This document shows, piece by piece, positions 57,801-64,000 of a stretch of 64,000 nt of DNA. The position numbers and the translations under genes were made by a program. The stretch comes from Centroberyx gerrardi (Eukaryota; Chordata; Actinopteri; Beryciformes; Berycidae), in the NCBI RefSeq assembly GCF_048128805.1, contig NC_136010.1:28569980-28633979 (forward strand). Direction: 5' to 3'. Position 1 is the stretch's first letter. The number at the start of each line of letters is the position of its first letter. The notes beneath the pieces are model-generated. The model searched no databases. It saw only the letters and a program-made list of their open reading frames with translations, and was not told the DNA's origin.

Positions 57801-60800
57801 TCAGCGGCCTGTGGGGCGCTGACCTTCCGCCTGTTCTCCGTGTGGAGCGGAGACGGAGGTAAAAGACGTCTGATCGACACTCGCCCCCTCATGGCTGTCA
57901 AGGGGAAGGTTCAAACATCCCAGCTCAGACCCGCTGACACCTAGACCCCGTACATGTAGTTCGCTCTTGTATGGAGAGCAAGTCAAGCCAAGCTCCATAA
58001 TGTTACCTTGCCTATCGGCAAAGCTACACAACTGTTAGAACATGGCTTAAGATCTTTTATGAATTGCTAGGATCCATTCTTCAATTCAGCATACATTCAA
58101 TATACAAAGCAGCACTTATTTCAATAAATAGTTTAAACTTTTATAATTGGTTTGCCTGTTATTTCCGCAATTTCTTAGACCAAAATACATGTGGATGGCG
58201 GTAGCAAGCAGTGTGAACCAATTCTAATAGTTGAGATTTTATTGAAACTATATGCTGAATTTACCAGAAGACCCTAACAATCTGTAAAAGGTCTTCAGTC
58301 ATGTTGTATTAGGTATGCATGTTTGCCAATAAGCAAGGTAAAATCCCAGATTTTTAAATGGAATTTGGTGGAACAGAGAGAACATCACACATCGGGGCTG
58401 ACTGAAAATATGCTTCTTTTCTGGCTAAGTAAACGTAAACGTAAATCTAATACTTTGGTCATTTCGCGGCCTGTCAGCGATGTTGACAGCTATCTAATTA
58501 TCTGTCATGACAATTACTTGGGACATAAGTTTTGGGAAAATTAACAGAGACGTCTAAGCGGACAGACTGTAAAGTGCAATAAAATCTCAATGCAATAAAA
58601 TAGGAGATGATTTGATTCTGAAAGGTCGTGGGAGAAATTGGAAGGACGACTCCAATTAGTTTTGTGTCCACAGAGACTCTTCAGCCGTTGTTCAAAACCA
58701 GTTTCTCCGACGCCTTACCTTTCTACCCACTGGAGATTCTGGTATTTGCGTCACTGGGGTAAGTTTATTTTTGACAACATCTGCATCGTTGAACAAGTTA
58801 TTTGGTTGTATCTTACCTGTAAACCTGTTAATTCATACTGACATTTGTGCAGTTATTCATATTCACATCAGTGGCAGGAGAAAGTCTTTCACCACTTCTG
58901 TTTTTCCTTCTGTGATAATTAGCATTCAGAGGGTTTTTTTCATACCAATCATTTCCTTGCCCCCTCCATCCATCACTCCATCACTCCCAATCTAATGACT
59001 TCCGATAGCCTATTGCTGCCTGGGTTATAAATAAGCCTGTAGTGTCTGACTGTGGATTGGGTTTGATTTTTCTCCGAAAATAGGCTGCTGTGTGGAGCCG
59101 TTAGCTGCTCCTACCTCTTCTGCCATCGGTGGTTCCTGCGCTTCACCAAAACAAACCCAATCCTCATCAAGATGTTGACGACAGAGTGAGAGCTCAATCT
59201 TTACACTCTGAAATGCCAATTTGGATGCAGTGAGGAGTCACCTGCATTGCAAAACAGCTTCTTTAAATGAATGCACCAAGTTTTTGGGAGATTGGTCTGT
59301 TGGTCAACCTGGACACCGAAATCGTCCATGTGTCCTCAGTAGATCATTAGGTCAATGCTCCATGCTAACACTTTATTTCAATATGTTGAGTGATAGTAGG
59401 CCACTAGCATTATCCAAAGTAAAAAGAGTGACCTTTTAGTAATGAAAAGTTGATTAAATGTCATTTAATCAATATGGCTGATGAAGCCGGTTTATTTTTG
59501 GAACTATTTCGGGTGAACAAATTTGTAAAATTTACCATTCTCCCACACAACTGCTAGAATTTGTGGCATATAACAGTACTTACCATTTAGCTTAAGAGCT
59601 GCTACAATTTTATTTTCTCACTTTTTAGATAATGCTAGTTGCCTACTGTCATCATGCTAAAGTGTTAGCATGGAGCCCCAGACCCAACAATCTACCAGGA
59701 ACACTTGGGTGATTCTGTGTTCTCATCACTTAATGGTGTCATGACCCGGCTCGTGAGCCATGACAAAGAAGGGAGATGCATGGCTAAGTAGAACAACGTG
59801 CCGATCTCCCCAAAACTTGGTGTATTCCTTTAAGGATAATCCACTTTACACTAGAACAGCCCAGACTCTATCATCCCCCTTTATTGATTTATGAATCATG
59901 TATAGCACAAAAACTATTCACCAACTTGATAAATCATTGTGCAGGGCCTAGAGGAGGCCAATTTCATTGGGCCCAAAAAAATTCTCTAGACAGTAATTTA
60001 ATCTATAATCCCCAAAACATCATAAATTTGGTTTCTAGTTTGTATCTTGTAAGATAAAGTTGAGTTTTGTTTTAGTTTTTTTTTAATTTAGATTCATAAG
60101 GTTAATCAGTGTTTTTCAAATGCCAATTATGGTGAGGGTAAGACATTTTGGCTAAAATAGGTGTAGTTACTCAACATTTCTTTGACTTTTATAGACGATC
60201 TGTGCAGTGGGGCTTAATTTGAACAACATAATATACCTTTGACAACACAAAAAGGGGAAACGACCTGGGCAGGTCTAGTGTTAATGTTTATTCTGATGAG
60301 ATCACAGAAAGCAGATAACCTATGAGAACTGACCTTTCAAAGTTTTTTCAATTTCAGCTGAAATGAATTGAATGAAAGTGACATTATAAGAATACCCCCT
60401 GTATATATCAACATGTGAATGCCTCTCACCAGGAAGGCTCTATACTCAGGCATGGTGGCCTTCCTCCTTGCATCTCTGACATTTCCCCACTCTGCTGGTC
60501 AATATATGGCTTCTAAGGTGGGAATGAGCAGTGTATAACGTCTACCATTTGTTTTCATTGTTGCCCAGCATACTAGCTTCTCTCGCATTCAGACAGTAAT
60601 CTATTAGTTATATTTCCACAGCACACCATGAAGCAGCTCCTCACCTCCCTATTGGACAGCAGGCAGTGGGGCTCTCAATCCCACAATGCCTCTGTGGGAC
60701 TGGAGCCAGAGCCTTGGTTGGAGTGGGGCTCATCAGGGAGTCCTGTCTACCTCTCATTGGCCTTCTTTCTGCTTATGAAGGTGCAGATATTAAGGAATCT

Positions 60801-62174
60801 TTGACCTCTGATGCAGGAAAACCTTACTTACTATTTAGTGGGTAGGATCAACAAGAAAATGAATCCATGCATAGTATCTGTGCATTAATGAAGACATTTC
60901 TGCATGAGGAATAGTTTCTGACACCCATCAAAAAGCAGCTATAATGCATTAGCTGTGTGACAAATTCACGATTTCAGGGCCCGCTCAACAGACCTTCCAT
61001 AGCAATCACTTATATTAGTTTTGTCGCACAAACACAAGCAAATGTGAAATGTAAGTGGGCCTGTTTCAAGATTCATTTGTGCAAAAAATTGATTTGAGAG
61101 CACTGCAGATTGTCAATGACTCTTCCGCTATCACATACTACTGTGCTAGATGTACTAGTAGTGTTGAATAGAGATAAGCATTTGACTGTCTGTGTCTCCA
61201 TTGTTCATATTGAGCTGTGGATGATGGTCCTAGCCTGCACTCTGCCTCTGCCGGCCGGCTACTTCATGCCCGTCTTTATCTATGGTGAGTGAGAGGAGAG
61301 GGCACAGTGCCACAATACAAAGCACTTTGGTTGGATATACAGTTCATTTTTTCCATTATACTACACAGTGGACATGCATAATTCCTTAAATCGCACAAAT
61401 GCAAGTTATAATACAAGTTCAAGTTTTTTCATGCTATCTCCTCTCCCCAGAATGTGAAAAACAAGAGGCCATGTTGCTTGGAGGTTTTTCCTGGTATTGG
61501 TTCTGTATTTCTTTCTGTTTTCCAGGAGCAGCTATGGGCCGTTTGGTAGGGGAAGGACTAGCTTATGTGAATTCAGGCCAGCAGTGGGCTTCTGTAAATC
61601 CTGGGGGCTACGCACTGGCTGGTAGATAAACCTAGTTAATAGCTTTTTGTTGCTGAGATAGTGATGACATGTAGTCTCAAACCTGTTTATCTACAATGTT
61701 GATATCCTACTTGCATGTACCTGAACCTGTTTTGAATGTTGTACCAGCTAGGGTTCGACTCTAGTGGAAAAGTCTCTTAAGCAGCATTTAGACCATAGAT
61801 AAACTGCATCATATCCATCATAACAGAGGTGGACGACACTGGCTGGCCCATATCTGATGTTTGATAAATACCAAGGTACCTAAGTACCAAACACAACTTG
61901 TCTATATTACTTAATTAGCTACAGTACCTTACCATGACCTCCCGTTCTGTCCTGTAGGTGCAGCAGCGTTCTCTGGGGCGGTAACACACACCTTGTCCCC
62001 AGCACTCCTGGCTCTAGAGTTAACTGGCCAGTTTGGCCACGCAGCACCCGTCCTCCTCGCCACCCTGCTGGCCAACGCCCTGGCTCGCTCTGGGAATCGC
62101 CCGTCCTTCTACGATGCCCTGTCCATCAGTAAGAGGCTCCCACACCTACCCTCTCTGCTGAAGGCCTGCCCTCG
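51846..62174 (+). CDS. clcnk: Kidney-type chloride channel CLC-K, exons 1-14 (3' end outside window)
   Basis: CLC-K channels are homodimeric chloride channels of renal and other ion-transporting epithelia that work with the subunit barttin. Exons: 51846-51993, 52651-52782, 52897-53025, 55446-55585, 55722-55799, 56922-56997, 57733-57858, 58674-58758, 59084-59185, 60433-60517, 60622-60780, 61215-61284, 61526-61621, 61958-62174. All have GT-AG borders and matching phases and give 547 residues. Exon 1 encodes a hydrophilic N-terminus. Selectivity-filter motifs are GSGVPEV (137-143), GKVGPFVHLS (181-190) and GYFMP within [13 protein letters not shown]. Residue 183 is Val where most CLC proteins have the gating Glu; this replacement marks CLC-K. 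Other matches are [29 protein letters not shown] and LALELTGQ. The C-terminal ~140 residues with two CBS domains are not found before 64000. The position beside hspb7 matches CLCNKA/B in human. Confidence 0.96.
52319..52345. repeat. Short interstitial telomere-like run
   Basis: CCCTAACCCTAACCCTA plus a decayed unit in clcnk intron 1. It is far too short to signal a telomere or fusion point. Confidence 0.7.
52787..52827. repeat. (AC)n microsatellite next to a clcnk splice donor
   Basis: About 19 AC units with one ATGCTC interruption start four bases after the GT of the donor at 52783-52784. Confidence 0.95.
53489..54091. mobile_element. Fold-back MITE in clcnk intron 3
   Basis: The ends are CTTAAAGCAATATTCCA and, reversed, the same 17 bases. 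Arms of ~170-210 bp (to about 53700 and from about 53925) are near reverse complements, for example GATGCAGCTGGACGAGTTTGTAG and its inverse at 54027-54049. It is non-coding. Confidence 0.82.
55805..56050 (+). repeat. Dispersed repeat family B, copy 3
   Basis: It starts GAAGTAGAGGGTAAACCCACCTAA immediately after clcnk exon 5 and contains CCACCTTTTTAGTCTGACATA, as at 25680-25710. It is AT-rich and non-coding. Confidence 0.5.
56119..56634. mobile_element. hAT MITE with 8-bp target duplication in clcnk intron 5
   Basis: The ends are CAGAGGTGGCAACTC and, reversed, CAGAGGTGTGACCAAGTC. The flanks TTATGAAG (56111-56118) and CTATGAAG (56635-56642) match at 7 of 8 bases. The inside is rich in ACTTGAGACTTGACTTG motifs, as in a common fish hAT MITE family. 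Confidence 0.82.
56680..56900. repeat. SINE-like repeat in clcnk intron 5
   Basis: GATGGTAGCCTAGAG at the start and CCTTGAGCAAGGCACTGAACCC followed by CCAACTGC and GCAGACCGTGGTTG are typical of a widespread fish short interspersed repeat. It ends ~20 bp before the acceptor of clcnk exon 6. Confidence 0.55.
59255..59840. mobile_element. MITE family C, copy 2 (compact), in clcnk intron 9
   Basis: The left end TTTAAATGAATGCACCAAG..TTTTTGGGAGATTGG and right end GATCTCCCCAAAACTTGGTG..TATTCCTTTAAGG are inverted. TCCATGCTAACACTTTA and its reverse lie inside. A short insertion with GTCATGACCCGGCTCGTGAGCCATGAC, itself an imperfect inverted repeat, lies near the right end. Confidence 0.75.
61745..61880 (-). 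repeat. Dispersed repeat family A, copy 6
   Basis: GTGGAAAAGTCTCTTAAGCAGCATTTAGACCA and GAGGTGGACGACACTGGCTGG..CATATCTGATGTTTGATAAA match the copies at 20420-20450 and, reversed, 1655-1700. It lies in the clcnk intron before exon 14. Confidence 0.65.
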
Positions 62175-64000
62175 GTAAACAAACACAAGCTAGGGGGGGT
62201 CACACTTTTACAACTGAATACATCAAATTTTTGGGAGATTGTCTTGTTGGTTAACTTCCATACTAGTCTCCATGCTAACACTTTAGCATTCACTATGTTG
62301 AATGATAGTAGGCTCCAAGCTAATCTTGTGTAGCCAGACCTCCATGTGAAACTAACAGGATAACTTCTTGTCAGAAAATGTTGGATAACAAGACATTGCG
62401 GAGACAGAGGCAGCCATTCGATTGGCTTTGTTTTCTGTCCAGGTAGAAACAATTTTCCTTTATTAGTTTAGCTACGCTAACGGTAAAAATGGCAAAAACT
62501 TTCATCTTGAAGACTCTGCTCACGTCAATAATGGTGGCACAGGTAGCCATTCTAAAGGCGAAGGGATTGACACTGCATTATCCTAGTTGAAGTTCAGAGG
62601 AAGACACCGAAATAACAAGTGCGGAATGTTCTGTCTTCTGGCCACAAGCATTATCTCAAAAGTGAGAAAATTAGAACTTGTAGCAGGTCTAAAGTTAAAT
62701 GGTAAGTAATCATAAATGATTACTAAGTCTGGCAGTTTTGTGTAGCAGAATGGTAAAATTTACACAAAATATGTCAGAAAAATAGCGTACTGTTTTGAAC
62801 TAGCAGACACTATTTTAGGTGGTGGGCACTTGCCATATTATGAGTAAATATTGAAACCAGTGATGGCTGACAGTGAAGTTCCCACTGGGGTTGAATGGTT
62901 ACAAAGCTGTTTTCAGTTCAATTTAGAGACTTCTTGCAGTGTGACAGGTGCCTGGTGAAAAAAATAACAGACCAAGAATCAAAATGTCAAGGTGCCCCTC
63001 GAATGAAATGAATTGAATATTTTGAACAGAAACACACGTCCCTCAAGCTGTTACTCCTTTGGTGATAGTGGATTATTAGCAAAGCCTACCTGTGTAATTG
63101 AGTTTTCTCGCCTATGTCAAACCACACTAGACTATCTTTCAATGCAAATGAGCTGTTGTGAGATAGAAATCAAATTGGCACAACCCTCAGCTGCTCCCTA
63201 TACAGCATCCAGACTGAAACAGCATCAAATATTCCTCTGGCAAACTCAGACTCCTCAGTGGAGCAATTGATCGTCAATCAGACACCCCTAAAAAACGACT
63301 TGAAAATGTTTTCTCTGTCTCCTTGGAAAAAAACTAGTTTCACTGCTCCTTTGATGCAATAACAACAAGCAAGGCCCTCTCCTGAATATAGTGTTGAGGA
63401 ACAGGAACAATACTGTCTGAGCCTGTAACTTGTATTAGGCTACATAACATATTGTAGCAACCTGAGGACTGCATTGTTACTGTTACTTGTTCCCATCATT
63501 GTTCCTATTTGTGCCTGGCATGGACACGTAAGCCCATCAGTCATTTTCTGGCTGCAAATAAACAGGCACACACTATGTTGGCAACACTATGGCCATACAG
63601 TAGCCTGTATATTGTTCTCTAATAACCATTAATAATAATATCCAACCATTTGATGTCTGTATATTCTTTTTGCTACATTACAATGTTTAAGCTACACTAA
63701 GCAATTTTCCGACCACTAGAGGGTGACAGAAACCGCAACACGTGTAAATACACACAGCAAAACTACTGGGTGACGGAAGCCCTTAAGGACAAACCGTGCA
63801 TAAAGGCTAATGGCTTTCTCCCGCTGAAGGTTACACGTCCCACAATGACAAGTGAAGAGGTAGGTAGCAAGTTTACTAGCTTAACAAGTTTACTCACTTG
63901 CTTCATCGATTCTGCCATTACGAGAATTTTTTTCAGGGATGGGAGGGGGAGAGCGCTGCTTTCAAACAGCGAGGGAGGAGACAAGCTAGTTTTAAAAAAA
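62175..64000. other. Clcnk intron 14 and right edge
   Basis: After the donor at 62175-62176 no further CLC-K exon was found. A partial family C copy (TTTTTGGGAGATTGTCTTGTTGG, CTCCATGCTAACACTTTAGCATT) lies at 62205-62330. The remainder is AT-rich. GCTAATGGCTTTCTCCCGCTG near 63808 sits in a short minus-strand ORF without family features. Confidence 0.5.

Overview
The window is vertebrate nuclear DNA, almost certainly from a ray-finned (teleost) fish. Genes are split into many short exons with GT-AG introns, the space between them is packed with DNA transposons, MITEs and (GT)n microsatellites typical of fish, and the genes match vertebrate families exon by exon. I recognise four conserved genes and one intact gene I cannot name. 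All exon borders were read by eye from frame, splice dinucleotides and remembered family sequence; no alignment was run.

Layout. (1) 997-6037, minus: ddost, the 48-kDa oligosaccharyltransferase subunit, ten exons, with the last exon beyond the left edge. (2) 7439-23882, minus: zbtb17 (Miz-1), fourteen coding exons whose lengths sum to 939 codons; BTB domain, acidic middle, 12 clustered C2H2 fingers, a separate 13th finger and an acidic tail. A probable promoter and 5' exon lie near 25.2-25.6 kb. (3) 27026-28533, minus: an intact 500-codon ORF of unknown function with four copies of a motif ending in W-E-P and a polybasic C-terminus. (4) 36716-44696, minus: hspb7, the cardiac small heat-shock protein, three exons. 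(5) 51846-62174, plus: clcnk, a kidney-type CLC chloride channel, fourteen exons; the C-terminal CBS part lies beyond the right edge. The order zbtb17 - (gene) - hspb7 - clcnk matches human 1p36.13 (ZBTB17 - SRARP - HSPB7 - CLCNKA/B), so this is an old syntenic block. The products do not form one pathway: ER N-glycosylation, transcription control, muscle proteostasis and epithelial chloride transport.

Most of the remaining sequence is mobile DNA. Zbtb17 introns hold a 5'-truncated LTR retrotransposon with integrase-like sequence before reverse transcriptase (Gmr1-like order), a 974-bp hAT element with an 8-bp target duplication, two head-to-head hAT MITEs, a (GAA)n tract and a perfect 29-bp hairpin. 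The 28.6-36.6 kb interval holds a Tc1/mariner-like element carrying an 86-bp palindrome with hammerhead-ribozyme-like cores, an element with 176-bp inverted termini, an L1/Tx1-type LINE 3' end and a Harbinger-like element with a Myb-like ORF. The 6.6-kb first intron of hspb7 holds a 45-bp satellite split by another element and a 2.1-kb near-perfect fold-back. No CRISPR array, prokaryotic operon, rRNA or convincing tRNA gene was seen. The best candidates for something new are the unnamed 500-residue gene and the palindrome with ribozyme-like cores.
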